DNA from: CAKMZU01 sp965248335
Lineage (GTDB): Bacteria > Pseudomonadota > Gammaproteobacteria > Pseudomonadales > DT-91
DNA: 64,000 bases
NCBI GenBank assembly: GCA_965248335.1
Contig: CBDFIY010000003.1
Location: 1,240,001-1,304,000 of the forward strand
Direction: 5' to 3'
The position numbers and the translations under genes are program-made. A model generated the notes under the pieces. That model ran no database searches and was not told where the DNA came from. It saw only the letters and a program-made list of their open reading frames with translations. Of the stretch, positions 35,761-45,390 are shown piece by piece (position 1 is the stretch's first letter; every line of letters begins with the position of its first letter).

Positions 35761-37661
35761 ACTTGATCACTCGCTTTGTTGATCACTGTGTTATTTCGAC
35801 GATTTTGTTGATATTGCGCATCAAATTTTCGCCTTAAAAGACCACCCGCATCATCGGGTAGCTGTTTTAGCCATTGTTGCAATGCACGTTCTTGTTCTAT
35901 TTCTTCGGGTGTTTTTTTCAATTGAGTGTTGGGTTGCTGGTCTTTCAATTTCTCTTTTTCTTGGGCTGCATTTTTTTCTTTCTCAGCTTGCTCTTGTCGT
36001 TCTTTCTGCTCGTTTTCCTGCTGTTCTTGGCTTTTCTGGCCTTGATTTTGTTGATCGTTATTCTGTTGCTCTTGGTTATTCTTATCCTGGTTTTGCTGGT
36101 TTTGCTGGTTTTGCTGGTTTTGCTGGTCTTTGCTCTGTTGTTCTTGGCTTTTCTGGTCTTGATTTTTTTGATCGTTATTTTGTTGTTCTTGGTCTTTTTG
36201 ATCTTGTTTTTGCTGCTCTTTATTCTGTTGCTCTTGGTTATTCTTATCCTGTTTTTTCTGATCTTGCTTTTGTTGCTCTTTTTGTGCCTTAAGCAGTTTT
36301 TCAGCAATAACTCGATTGGCCTTGCCATCTTTTAAGTTAGGCAATAATTCGAGTGCCTTATCATAAGACTTGATGGCTTGCGCATATTCTTTTAATTGGA
36401 CTTGTGTGTTACCAAGGTTGTAATACACACTGGCATTTTTATCTTCTATGCCTTGATAGGTGTTTTGAGCTTTTTTATAGTCTTTATCTTTATATTGTGC
36501 TGCAGCTTTCCACTGTGGATTCTCAAATTTTTGAGCTGCTTGCTTAGTATCACCTTCTTGCATAAGTATTTGCGCTTGCTGGTTATCGGTTTTCCAAAGG
36601 CTATCCCATGGCATCGCATAGCTGTTGTCAGGTAAGCAGTAGCAAACTAACACTAAGATCCATCCCCTACGGAAGAGAAGTAAAACAAAAGGGATCATTA
36701 AAATAAGCAACCATTGACCCGCATCAACCCACAGTGACGATTGACGCTGCGCGCTTTCTTTTTGAGTGTTAATATTTTGTTGTGTTTTGGCTAACCCTAG
36801 CTGTTCGATATCACGATCATTGAATGTGCCTCTCGCTGTGGCGAAGTGGTATTTTCTCGCTTCTTGTGTGATTTCTGGCCAGTTAAGTTTAGCGAGGATA
36901 ATCGCTTGCGAGTTAGGATCTTTCAAAAAGCCGTTATAGGGAATAGGGGCACCTGCCTCTGTGCCAAAACCAATGATGCTTAGCGCGATGTCTTTGGGTA
37001 AGTGCTCGGCAAGGGTTTTAAATTGTGCAGGCTTTATTTCATCGGTTAATAAGACGATACGCCCTTTATTTATTCCTGCTTTTGAAAAAAGCCCAATGGC
37101 TTGATCAACGCCTGCGACGACGTTATTGCCAAGGCTTGGCATGATTTTAGGGTCGAGCGCAGGAAGCATATTAAGTAACGTTTGCTTGTCATCCGTTAAT
37201 GGTGAGACGGTATGTGCACTCCCGGAGAAGACGACTAAGCCTGTGACGCCATCTTTACGCTTTTTTAAAATATCTTCTATTTTTCGTTTTGCGCTGACGA
37301 GTCTTGAGGGTTTTATATCTTCTGCATTCATCGATAACGTGAGATCCAGAACGATCACTAAAGCATCCTGGTTTTTAATGACAGGCTGTTTTTGTTGTTC
37401 GTAGGTTGGGCCGGCCATTGAAAGGATACCCAGCATAGCAGTGAACATGGCTAGCGCAGGTAAGAGTTTACTGAGTTTTTGGGCACTTGATTCAGGCATT
37501 AAATGTTTAAGTAGGTTGGCATCGATGACCTTTTGCCACTGTGAGCCCTGTGTTGTGCCATGCTTTAAGAGCCAGAAAATAAGAATGCTAAGGGGTAAGA
37601 GTGCAAGTAGCTCAGGCCTTAGAAAGTGAAACTGCTCTATCAATGTCGGTAAATCAACCAT
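35754..37661 (-). CDS. BatB-BatC fusion: VWA domain, TPRs and Gln/Lys/Asn-rich tail
   Basis: 635-residue inner-membrane protein. Hydrophobic helices near the N-terminus (LLALLPLSILIFWLLKHG; LAMFTAMLGILSMAG) are followed by a von Willebrand A domain at about 95-290 with a MIDAS-like LDLTLSMNAEDIKPSR (DxTxS rather than DxSxS). A further helix lies near 313-335. TPR units follow at about 370-465 (YYNLGNTQVQLKEYAQAIKSYDKALEL). The rest is a long low-complexity tract of Q, K, N, E and D (about 470-590). BatB and BatC are separate in many bacteria and fused here. The repetitive DNA creates long spurious antisense frames. Confidence 0.85.
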   Translation of the reverse strand: MVDLPTLIEQFHFLRPELLALLPLSILIFWLLKHGTTQGSQWQKVIDANLLKHLMPESSAQKLSKLLPALAMFTAMLGILSMAGPTYEQQKQPVIKNQDALVIVLDLTLSMNAEDIKPSRLVSAKRKIEDILKKRKDGVTGLVVFSGSAHTVSPLTDDKQTLLNMLPALDPKIMPSLGNNVVAGVDQAIGLFSKAGINKGRIVLLTDEIKPAQFKTLAEHLPKDIALSIIGFGTEAGAPIPYNGFLKDPNSQAIILAKLNWPEITQEARKYHFATARGTFNDRDIEQLGLAKTQQNINTQKESAQRQSSLWVDAGQWLLILMIPFVLLLFRRGWILVLVCYCLPDNSYAMPWDSLWKTDNQQAQILMQEGDTKQAAQKFENPQWKAAAQYKDKDYKKAQNTYQGIEDKNASVYYNLGNTQVQLKEYAQAIKSYDKALELLPNLKDGKANRVIAEKLLKAQKEQQKQDQKKQDKNNQEQQNKEQQKQDQKDQEQQNNDQKNQDQKSQEQQSKDQQNQQNQQNQQNQDKNNQEQQNNDQQNQGQKSQEQQENEQKERQEQAEKEKNAAQEKEKLKDQQPNTQLKKTPEEIEQERALQQWLKQLPDDAGGLLRRKFDAQYQQNRRNNTVINKASDQVW

Positions 37662-38658
37662 GGGGAGCTTTTTTGTTTAATAACCTGTTGTTGAATACTG
37701 CAGGGAAACGATCTAAAAGACTTATGATCAAGAACAATAGGAACATGAAACCCAGAGGCCAATAAAACAAGGCTTGTTTTGGCCGGAAGACCTCTGCTTT
37801 TTGATCGATAGGCTCTAGTCGGTTGATTGCATCATAAATATTCTCTAGTTCTTGCGTGTTTCGTGCTCTAAAAAATGCTGCGCCCGTGATATCCGCAATG
37901 GCATTTAATGTACGCTCATCAAGTGGGTAACGTGATTGTGGTCGCCCGAGGGCAACGGTATAAATTTTGATGCCCGACTGTTTTGCAAAACGCGCGGCCT
38001 CCAGAGGTTTAACCGCACCAGTATTATTGACACCATCACTGAGCAGGATCATCGTGCGATGAGCCTCAGGTGTGTCCTCCAATTTTTTTATACCTATACC
38101 AATGGCGTCACCAATGGCTGTGCCATCACCAGCAAACCCTAGTTGAGATTCATTCAAGAATTCTTTAACCGTGTCTAAGTCAAACGTCAGCGGCGCTTGT
38201 ATATAGGCATTGGTACCATAAAGAATCAGGCCAACACGATCACCTTTACGTTTGGATAAAAAATCATTGAGTACGTTTTTTGTGGCGGTGAGCCGGTCTG
38301 TACGTCGTCCAGCAATAGTCATGTCATGCTCTTCCATGCTGCGAGATATATCGACAGCAAGTAACAAATCTCTACCAGAGGAGGGCAGCTCAATAGGGGC
38401 GCCGAGTTTTTCAGGGTTTGCTAAGGCCAAAATAAAAAATAACCAAAGAAGTGTCATTAAAACCATTTGGGCTCGCGTCTTTTTTTGGTCGGATTCGTTA
38501 ACGGTATGAAAATGATGCTGCGATAGCATGGGCATATAGAGCGGGATAGGCATTTTCTGATAAGCGGGTAATAGCCGGTATATCAAGTAAGGTAGGGGGA
38601 GCAGGAAAAAAGCCCAAGGCCAGGCAAAATTTATCATAACTTGTGCTGCTTTATCCAT
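37654..38658 (-). CDS. batA: BatA-type VWA membrane protein
   Basis: 334 residues with transmembrane helices near the N-terminus (FAWPWAFFLLPLPYLIYRLL, then MVLMTLLWLFFILALA at about 65-80) and a C-terminal helix (ALFYWPLGFMFLLFLIISLL). The VWA domain at about 90-290 has a canonical MIDAS LAVDISRSM, with TAIGDAIG and LLSDGVNNTG as later metal-site strands. It pairs with BatB in the moxR operon. It overlaps both neighbours by a few nt, which supports one transcript. Confidence 0.9.
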   Translation of the reverse strand: MDKAAQVMINFAWPWAFFLLPLPYLIYRLLPAYQKMPIPLYMPMLSQHHFHTVNESDQKKTRAQMVLMTLLWLFFILALANPEKLGAPIELPSSGRDLLLAVDISRSMEEHDMTIAGRRTDRLTATKNVLNDFLSKRKGDRVGLILYGTNAYIQAPLTFDLDTVKEFLNESQLGFAGDGTAIGDAIGIGIKKLEDTPEAHRTMILLSDGVNNTGAVKPLEAARFAKQSGIKIYTVALGRPQSRYPLDERTLNAIADITGAAFFRARNTQELENIYDAINRLEPIDQKAEVFRPKQALFYWPLGFMFLLFLIISLLDRFPAVFNNRLLNKKAPHG

Positions 38659-39104
38659 TGTCTAACAGAGTTTGTTAGATGTTCTGTATCGTTGTTTGCT
38701 GTGCCGCATTTTTTGTAACGTGAAATGGCCAGTAATTCAGCATCTTCTTCGGGCATGCTTTTAGTTAAAAATGTTTTGAAATCCTCCATGCTTGTGATAT
38801 CTGGGGTGCGGCTATTTTTGGGTGCATGGATGAGTGTGCGTTTGATGAGGTGAGCTAATGTATCGGCATAGTTTTCAGGTTTTGGCTCTGTTTGAGCAAG
38901 CTTGTCTAATGCCTTAAGTGCTTGCCACCGATAACGGTTGCCACTTATGTAGTAGCGAATACCCACCGCAAGCGCAATCATAAGGATCAAGCAAACAACA
39001 ATAACGATCCACCAGCCCAGAGCGAGCGGCCAAACACTTATCGGGTCTGGGTAATGAATGTCTTTTAGCTGGTTTAATAATGTTTGTGTTTTATCTGGCG
39101 TCAT
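38634..39104 (-). CDS. DUF4381 membrane protein
   Basis: 156-residue bitopic protein with one helix at about 25-50 (PLALGWWIVIVVCLILMIALAVGIRYYI) and a cytoplasmic C-terminal helical domain. LLNQLKDIHYPDPISVWPLALGWW is the typical start of DUF4381 proteins, which occur between the DUF58 and VWA genes in MoxR operons, as here. It overlaps batA by 25 nt. Function unknown. Confidence 0.85.
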   Translation of the reverse strand: MTPDKTQTLLNQLKDIHYPDPISVWPLALGWWIVIVVCLILMIALAVGIRYYISGNRYRWQALKALDKLAQTEPKPENYADTLAHLIKRTLIHAPKNSRTPDITSMEDFKTFLTKSMPEEDAELLAISRYKKCGTANNDTEHLTNSVRQWIKQHKL

Positions 39105-39119
39105 GGGTATGCCTGCCTT

Positions 39120-40088
39120 TTAGCGACGAGGCTCATTGGGTTGATGTTTTGGATGAAGAGTGGGCTGACGGCCAAAAAAGTTTTGCAGTTGTGTTATGGG
39201 ATCGTCATTGGTGTTAATCGGTATTAATGGTACAAGTTGCGTACCAAATAATTTTTTGAGTGTCGCCATGTGCGTTTCAAAATCCAACTGGTACTGTTTT
39301 TGTGTTTGGCTATTGGATGCATTAAAGGTTAGCGAGTGCTCACCATCGCTGACATGAAACTGACCTTTCACAGGCAGTGTGGTTTCAAGCTGATCGAAAG
39401 GTTTAATGGCAACAAACTCACAGTGCCTTGCAATAGCATGCAGTAATGGGCTGCTTTTCTCGGATAAATCGAAAAAATCAGAGATGAAAAAGATTTGGGT
39501 GCCGGGTTTGGCAATACGTTTCAGCTCCAATAATATATCGTCAATCGATAGGGTGCTGTCGTGTTGGAAACTTTTGAGCTGATGATTAAAATTAATGACA
39601 TGATGAATGAGCGATAAGATATTTTTGCGCTGCCTTTTAGGACGAATATCTTGGTGGTTATGATTATTAAAGACTAAACCGCCCACACGATCGCCTTTAT
39701 GGAACGCAGCCCATGCGATCATAGCTGCAAGGTCGGCTGCGAGGACAGATTTTGTGGCTTTTGTGCTGCCAAAAAACATGGTTTCTCGTTGATCTACCAC
39801 AATAATGACAGGGCGTTCTTTTTCTTCACGAAATTGTTTTGTGTAAGCTTCCCCCGTTCGTGCGCTAACACGCCAGTCAATGGTTCTTATATCATCCCTA
39901 GGTTGGTAGATACGAATATCTTCGAATTCTAAACCGCGACCACGAATGCGCGTTTTATAAGGCCCAGATAATTGCGCAAGTGCTTGATGATTACGTTTCA
40001 AAGGGAGCTGTTTTGCATAAAGGTGATAGCTCGCCAGTTGCTCAAAGCTTGCGTATGCGCCTAAACTACGGTGTACGTCTGTCGTCAT
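39120..40088 (-). CDS. DUF58 domain protein
   Basis: 322 residues without transmembrane segments. RIRGRGLEFEDIRIYQPRDDIRTIDWRVSARTGEAYTKQ holds the DUF58 signature (DxRxIDWxxxART), followed by a VWA-like core (PVIIVVDQRETMFFGS; FISDFFDLS). DUF58 proteins are partners of MoxR ATPases. The gene lies 9 nt after moxR. Confidence 0.9.
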   Translation of the reverse strand: MTTDVHRSLGAYASFEQLASYHLYAKQLPLKRNHQALAQLSGPYKTRIRGRGLEFEDIRIYQPRDDIRTIDWRVSARTGEAYTKQFREEKERPVIIVVDQRETMFFGSTKATKSVLAADLAAMIAWAAFHKGDRVGGLVFNNHNHQDIRPKRQRKNILSLIHHVINFNHQLKSFQHDSTLSIDDILLELKRIAKPGTQIFFISDFFDLSEKSSPLLHAIARHCEFVAIKPFDQLETTLPVKGQFHVSDGEHSLTFNASNSQTQKQYQLDFETHMATLKKLFGTQLVPLIPINTNDDPITQLQNFFGRQPTLHPKHQPNEPRR

Positions 40089-40097
40089 GAGATGCCC

Positions 40098-41060
40098 TTA
40101 AGCAACAGGCACAAGCGTCAGTAAGCGGTCGATCAAGTCGTCTTTAGTCACGCCCTGTGCTTCCGCTTCAAAACTTAATAGTACGCGATGCCTAAAAATA
40201 TCATGAACCACGGATTGAACATCGTCAGGGGTAACGAACTCTTTGCCTAGGAGCCATGCATGCGCACGCGCACAACGATCAAGTGCAATTGTGGCACGTG
40301 GGCTAACACCGAATTCTATCCAGTGTGCAAACTCATCATCGTAGGCATGAGGTTGTCTTGTGGCGATAGTGAGTTGAACAATATATTGCTCAACGGATTC
40401 ACTCATGTGGAGATCAAGTATTTCTTTTCTGGCAGCAAAAAGTTGCTCTTGGGTAAAGGTATTAAACTCAGGTATTTCGTTAGTTTTTTTGGATTCGTTT
40501 CTGACGAGTTGAAGGATGCGTTGCTCTGCTGAGGCGTCGGGATAATCAACTTTTGCATGTAACAAAAAACGGTCTAATTGGGCTTCAGGTAAGGGGTAGG
40601 TGCCTTCTTGTTCAATCGGGTTTTGTGTGGCCATGACCATAAATAACTCGGGTAATGGGTACGTTTTTTTACCAATACTGACCTGCCGTTCGGCCATGGC
40701 TTCAAGAAGCGCGGATTGTACTTTAGCGGGCGCGCGGTTGATTTCATCAGCCAGTACTAATGAGTGGAAAATAGGGCCAGATTGAAATTCGAATGCGCCG
40801 GTTTGTGGGCGATAAATGTCACTGCCGGTGACATCTCCCGGCAGCAAATCTGGTGTAAATTGAATACGATGGAATGTACCTTCTACAGCTTTTGACAACA
40901 CATTGATAGCTTTGGTTTTTGCAAGTCCCGGAGGACCCTCAACTAAGAGATGACCATCGGCTAGGAGCGCAATAAGCATTCGATTAATCAGCTTTGGCTG
41001 GCCGATGATTTGAGAGTCTAGCCATTGTTCGAGTTCAGAGAAGCGCGCTTGGAGTGTCAT
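40098..41060 (-). CDS. MoxR-family AAA+ ATPase
   Basis: 320-residue AAA+ chaperone-like ATPase. Walker A GPPGLAKTK, Walker B LVLADEINRAP, sensor MATQNPIEQEGTYPLPEAQLDRF and the C-terminal lid domain are all recognisable. MoxR proteins are proposed to help mature VWA-containing complexes, which fits the downstream DUF58, BatA and BatBC genes. It is the first gene of a six-gene minus-strand operon reaching to batD. ATG 41060 is used. Confidence 0.93.
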   Translation of the reverse strand: MTLQARFSELEQWLDSQIIGQPKLINRMLIALLADGHLLVEGPPGLAKTKAINVLSKAVEGTFHRIQFTPDLLPGDVTGSDIYRPQTGAFEFQSGPIFHSLVLADEINRAPAKVQSALLEAMAERQVSIGKKTYPLPELFMVMATQNPIEQEGTYPLPEAQLDRFLLHAKVDYPDASAEQRILQLVRNESKKTNEIPEFNTFTQEQLFAARKEILDLHMSESVEQYIVQLTIATRQPHAYDDEFAHWIEFGVSPRATIALDRCARAHAWLLGKEFVTPDDVQSVVHDIFRHRVLLSFEAEAQGVTKDDLIDRLLTLVPVA

Positions 41061-41236
41061 GGTGTGCTTTTAGCCATCGTGTGAGTAAGTTAATCTCGAA
41101 TGCAGAAAATTCTAGCTCTAAGTCATGAGCAAGGCAAGATAGGTTTATAGCTTACCTGCTTTATAATGACTGCTGCTGCTAAATTCAATAGCCGCATGCT
41201 AGAATTCGCGAAAATTAGTTCAAAATTAGGTGATTT

Positions 41237-42244
41237 ATGTATTCATGGGTGCGCCCTTTGTTATTTCAACTCGATCCAGAAGTTGCTCACCACCTTACGC
41301 TCAATGCCATTGAGATAGCTCGGTCATTAAAACTCCAAAACTTGATGGTAGGAAAAGTTGAAGATAAACCTGTCGATGTGATGGGGATTTCATTTAAAAA
41401 TCCGGTGGGTTTGGCGGCGGGTCTTGATAAAAATGGCGAGCATATAGATGCGCTTTCTATGCTTGGTTTCGGTTTTATTGAAATCGGTACGATAACACCG
41501 AGGCCTCAAGAGGGTAATCCCAAACCGCGACTGTTTCGTCTGCCGAGTGAAGAAGCCATTATTAATCGCATGGGTTTTAATAATAAAGGTGTTGATTATT
41601 TGGTCGAGCAAGTAAAAAAACGTCGAGGTACAGGTGTTCTTGGTATTAATATAGGGAAAAATAAAGCAACCCCGAATGAGGAAGCCATTGATGATTACTT
41701 ACTTTGCATGGAGAAAGTTTACCCCTATGCCGATTATATCGCTGTAAACTTATCTTCACCAAATACGCCAGGGCTTCGTGATTTACAATTTGGCGATCCG
41801 CTAAGACGCTTGCTTGAGCAACTCAAAAAGAAGCAGTCCACGCTGGCTGCTGAGTATGGCCGAGCAGTACCACTTGCTTTAAAAGTCGCACCCGATATGG
41901 CGGATACCGATATTGCTGATGTCGCGTCAGCACTTTTATCTTTTGAGATTGAAGGTTTGATTGCCACCAATACAACCATCACACGGCCGGTGGCTGCAGG
42001 TTGTCGTCATGCAGGCGAAGCAGGGGGGCTATCAGGTAAGCCATTATTTGATAAATCGACACAAGTATTGCAGAGTTTTAGTGCGTTACTGGGTAGTAAG
42101 CTACCTATTATTGCTGTTGGTGGCATCAATAGTGCGGATGCTGCAAGAGAAAAAATGCAGGCAGGCGCGAGTCTCGTACAGCTTTATAGTGGGTTGGTTT
42201 ACAAGGGGCCAAATCTGGTTAAGCGCGTTGTGGACAGCTTGTAA
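41237..42244 (+). CDS. pyrD: Dihydroorotate dehydrogenase, class 2 (quinone)
   Basis: 335-residue membrane-associated flavoenzyme of pyrimidine synthesis. The N-terminal amphipathic quinone-channel helix pair is present (SWVRPLLFQLDPEVAHHLTLNAIEIA). FMN-site sequences include NPVGLAAGLDKNGE, and the catalytic serine lies in NLSSPNTPGLRDLQ. LQLYSGLVYKGP-like C-terminal end is typical. It is followed by a terminator shared with convergent rmf. Confidence 0.96.
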   Translation: MYSWVRPLLFQLDPEVAHHLTLNAIEIARSLKLQNLMVGKVEDKPVDVMGISFKNPVGLAAGLDKNGEHIDALSMLGFGFIEIGTITPRPQEGNPKPRLFRLPSEEAIINRMGFNNKGVDYLVEQVKKRRGTGVLGINIGKNKATPNEEAIDDYLLCMEKVYPYADYIAVNLSSPNTPGLRDLQFGDPLRRLLEQLKKKQSTLAAEYGRAVPLALKVAPDMADTDIADVASALLSFEIEGLIATNTTITRPVAAGCRHAGEAGGLSGKPLFDKSTQVLQSFSALLGSKLPIIAVGGINSADAAREKMQAGASLVQLYSGLVYKGPNLVKRVVDSL

Positions 42245-42282
42245 TTTATGGATAGATTGTAAAAGATTATGGGGGAATGTTG

Positions 42283-42312
42283 GCCTCAGTGAATACTGAG
42301 GCGCTTATTTTA
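42283..42312. terminator. Terminator between pyrD and rmf
   Basis: Perfect 8-bp stem GCCTCAGT / ACTGAGGC with a GAAT loop, followed by GCTTATTTT on the plus strand, 39 nt after the pyrD stop and downstream of convergent rmf. Confidence 0.78.
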
Positions 42313-42350
42313 ATAGCAGTTATACCTGCTGCTGGTTTCTTGTTTGTGGT

Positions 42351-42557
42351 TTAGAGCGCAATTTTATGTAACCCACCAATGGCAGTATTGCCGGCCCATT
42401 GGTCGGATCGTCCATCGCGCCAGCCGCTTGTCCACTGGTGGCGTTTATCGCTGCCAAAGCTATCATACGGGCAGGCACTGAGAGATTTTCCCGTAACGGC
42501 TGCTTTATATCCATGATTATATGTGCGTGTTTGGCTGTCGCGTTTTTGAGTTTTCAT
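42351..42557 (-). CDS. rmf: Ribosome modulation factor
   Basis: 68-residue basic protein that dimerises 70S ribosomes into inactive 100S particles in stationary phase. The family pattern is clear: MKTQKRDSQTRTYNHGYKAA, then SACPYD and QWTSGWRDGRSD. ATG 42557 has GAAGAGGA upstream. Its place between pyrD and rlmKL is the same as in E. coli and supports gammaproteobacterial origin. Confidence 0.9.
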   Translation of the reverse strand: MKTQKRDSQTRTYNHGYKAAVTGKSLSACPYDSFGSDKRHQWTSGWRDGRSDQWAGNTAIGGLHKIAL

Positions 42558-43102
42558 TTATAATCCTCTTCTTCATGGAGTGAATGCTTAATACTCTTAA
42601 AGAATATATCCAGTACTAAGCGTAATGCGTTGAGCGGCTATTGCCAGAAACTTAAGCCCTTTTTAATTTAAACCCTTTTAATTTTTATCCCTGTATAGTT
42701 CTGTTGTATGAGGTGGCTGTTGGTAAACTCTGCTGTGCTATATGCATCAGACAACTGGCAGCCGGTTTTTGCATAAGTATCGATGCGTGATAGCACTGGG
42801 AGTTACCCCTTTGGCTGTGACTATTTATAAGTCCAATTTTCATGTATCGTTATCGATGCTTATGCAGGTTTCGTTGACTGCCTTTTTGAAATCTAACAAG
42901 AGGTGCTTCTACGTTAAATATTCAAAACCACTTCCCACACAACTAACTATAAAGATAACCATTTTAGTAAGCCTGTGTCGACATCTATTTAGTTATGATG
43001 CCTAGAAGTAATATAACCAGAAAATATATACTGATAAGCCTCTAATATTTAATTAGTTATATTTTTTACATGATACCCACGACGTGAATAGTCTTAAAAG
43101 TT
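42558..43102. other. 545-bp gap between divergent rmf and rlmKL
   Basis: Contains the upstream regions of both genes. A possible frame on the plus strand at 42742-43005 has no recognisable protein features and no good ribosome site. No repeat family of this window occurs here. Confidence 0.5.
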
Positions 43103-45265
43103 ATGAAAACTAAACCATCTAATCTTCCCCTTTTCTATATCACCTGTCCAAAAGGTGTTGAGACACTCATAGAGCAAGAATTTTCCGCTCTTAGTATGGT
43201 GACTCACAAAGTGGCTGTTGGAGGGGTGTATTGTCATGCCTCTTTTGATGAAATTTATCGTTTTTGTTTATACACCCGTTTTGCTAATCGTGTCATTTGG
43301 GTGATGGAGCAAATCCAAGCAGCAAGTAGGGATGACCTTTATCACAAGTTAAAAAATATCAGCTTTAGTGGTTGTTTTGCTTCCACAAAAACTTTTGCTG
43401 TCGAGTTTAGAGGTACTAACCGTTTTATTAAAAATACTAACTATGGAGCATTATTGGTTAAAGATGCTATCGCTGACCACTTTGTTGAGGTTGCAGGCAG
43501 GCGTCCTGATGTAGACGTAAAATCCCCCGATGTTAAAGTTTGGGTGCAAGTAAAGAGGCAGTTTACCAATGTTGGTATCGATCTTGTTGGACGTAGCTTG
43601 CATCGTCGAGGTTATAGGCTCGATGGAGCAAAAGCCCCACTAAAAGAAAATTTAGCCGCTGCATTGGCTGTGAGGGCTGGTGTTGATGATGAGGATACTC
43701 GCTCCCTGATAGACCCTATGTGTGGTTCGGGTACGTTGCTCGTCGAATCCGTTTTGATCAAGCTCAATATAGCGGCCAATTTAACAGATGAAAAATGGGT
43801 ACTGCAAAATCTGAATAACTACAAAGGCGATACGTTCATGGCGCTTCGCGCCGAGGCTGCATTGCACAAGCAGCAAGTTCTGCAAAAAACGCGCGTATTA
43901 GCCTATGGCTTTGATGAAGATCAGCGTGCTATTAATGACGCAAAAGCGAATGCTAGAAGGGCAGGCGTAGCCGATTTCATTATTTTTAAGCATCGCTCAT
44001 TAAAAGACTTTACTTTGCCCGACGGCGTTAAAGATGGCTTGTTATTGACAAATCCGCCCTATGGCGAACGATTAGGCGAAAAACAATCACTTTACCCACT
44101 GTATCAACAATTGGGTGCTTTGTGCCGAGAGAACTGTCAAGGGTTCGATGTGGCAGTGTTATCAAGTGATAAGGACTTAACCAAAGCCTTAGGTTTGCAA
44201 AAAGATAAAGTGTATCAATTTTATAACGGCCCTATACCTGCGACTTGGACATTATATCGCATCCACCAACGTGATCATGATGCTGAGAGTGCCTCCTGTA
44301 AACCGGATGAACGCTTTAACCTAGGTGTGGAAATGGTTAAAAATCGCCTGCTTAAAAACCAAAAAAGATTACAAAAATGGGTTAAGCGTGAACAGATAGA
44401 AGCCTATCGCTTATATGATGCAGATATGCCTGAATATGCTTTTGCTGTTGATTATTATGCGGGCTTTTACCATGTGTCAGAGTATAAAGCGCCTAAACAA
44501 ATTGACGAGTTCTCGGTTAATCTAAGGCGGCAGCAGTTTTTAAAAGCACTGAAGTTATCATTTAATCTTTCTGGTAATAAGGTGATTGTAAAGCAACGTC
44601 AGCAACAAAAAGGTAATGAGCAATACGAGAAAATGGATCAAATGAACCATTTTTTCCCAGTTAGGGAGGGCCAGGTGAAGGCTTTGGTTAATCTTTATGA
44701 TTATTTAGATACCGGCTTGTTTCTTGATCATCGCCCAGTCAGACGTTTTATTGAGCAACAGGCAAAAGGTAAACGCTTCCTTAATCTTTTTGCTTACACA
44801 TCGGTCGCTACTTTACACGCAGCGAAAGGTGGTGCGGCGAGTAGTGTGAGCGTGGATATGTCAAAAACATATCAACACTGGTCGCTCAGGAATTTTAAAA
44901 CGAATGGGTTGGATATTAAAAATCACCGGTTGATTAACGATAACTGCCTATCATTTGTTAAGGATTGCCAAGAGACATTTGATTTAATCTTCTTAGACCC
45001 ACCGAGTTTTTCAAATTCGAAAAAAATGATGGATACCTTTGATGTACAAAGAGACCATGAACAATTGATTAAGGAAACGATGGCGTTACTTAATGTTTCA
45101 GGGACGTTAATTTTTTCGAATAACCGGCGAGGTTTTAAACTTAGCGAAGATATTTTGAAAAATTATGACGTTAAAAATTACCATCGTGAAAGTCTCGATC
45201 CTGATTTTATAAAACGGGAAAATATACATAACTGTTGGTTGATTAAGCATATTGAGTTGGGGTAA
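43103..45265 (+). CDS. rlmKL: RlmKL, bifunctional 23S rRNA methyltransferase
   Basis: 720-residue fusion that makes m2G2445 (RlmL half) and m7G2069 (RlmK half) in 23S rRNA. A THUMP domain lies at about 45-155. The RlmL methyltransferase has DPMCGSGTLL and TNPPYGERLG. The RlmK half from about 405 has VRRFIEQQAKGKRFLNLFAYTSVATLHAAKGGA and LDPPSFSNSKKM. Both catalytic motifs are intact and length equals E. coli RlmKL (about 700). ATG 43103 is used. csrA follows 55 nt downstream. Confidence 0.96.
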   Translation: MKTKPSNLPLFYITCPKGVETLIEQEFSALSMVTHKVAVGGVYCHASFDEIYRFCLYTRFANRVIWVMEQIQAASRDDLYHKLKNISFSGCFASTKTFAVEFRGTNRFIKNTNYGALLVKDAIADHFVEVAGRRPDVDVKSPDVKVWVQVKRQFTNVGIDLVGRSLHRRGYRLDGAKAPLKENLAAALAVRAGVDDEDTRSLIDPMCGSGTLLVESVLIKLNIAANLTDEKWVLQNLNNYKGDTFMALRAEAALHKQQVLQKTRVLAYGFDEDQRAINDAKANARRAGVADFIIFKHRSLKDFTLPDGVKDGLLLTNPPYGERLGEKQSLYPLYQQLGALCRENCQGFDVAVLSSDKDLTKALGLQKDKVYQFYNGPIPATWTLYRIHQRDHDAESASCKPDERFNLGVEMVKNRLLKNQKRLQKWVKREQIEAYRLYDADMPEYAFAVDYYAGFYHVSEYKAPKQIDEFSVNLRRQQFLKALKLSFNLSGNKVIVKQRQQQKGNEQYEKMDQMNHFFPVREGQVKALVNLYDYLDTGLFLDHRPVRRFIEQQAKGKRFLNLFAYTSVATLHAAKGGAASSVSVDMSKTYQHWSLRNFKTNGLDIKNHRLINDNCLSFVKDCQETFDLIFLDPPSFSNSKKMMDTFDVQRDHEQLIKETMALLNVSGTLIFSNNRRGFKLSEDILKNYDVKNYHRESLDPDFIKRENIHNCWLIKHIELG

Positions 45266-45390
45266 CGTAGTTTTTAGGCCGGTAAGCGTACGTTAGTATA
45301 ATAATAAAAAAGGTAGCTATATGCTCATTCTTACGCGTGATGTGCAAGAGGGCTTGGTGATTGATGACAACGTGACCATCACCCTGCTAA

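Noticed and set aside
36070..36300. CRISPR-like short direct repeats (TTTTGCTGG units)
   Set aside because: Unit length and lack of unique spacers do not fit CRISPR; they are codons of the Gln/Asn-rich tract of the BatBC protein on the minus strand.
35874..36335. Long hydrophobic plus-strand ORFs of about 136-153 residues
   Set aside because: They are antisense readings of the Q/K/N-rich coding tract, which automatically give Leu/Phe-rich frames.
42742..43005. 87-residue ORF between rmf and rlmKL
   Set aside because: No recognisable domain, poor ribosome site, and composition like the AT-rich intergenic DNA.
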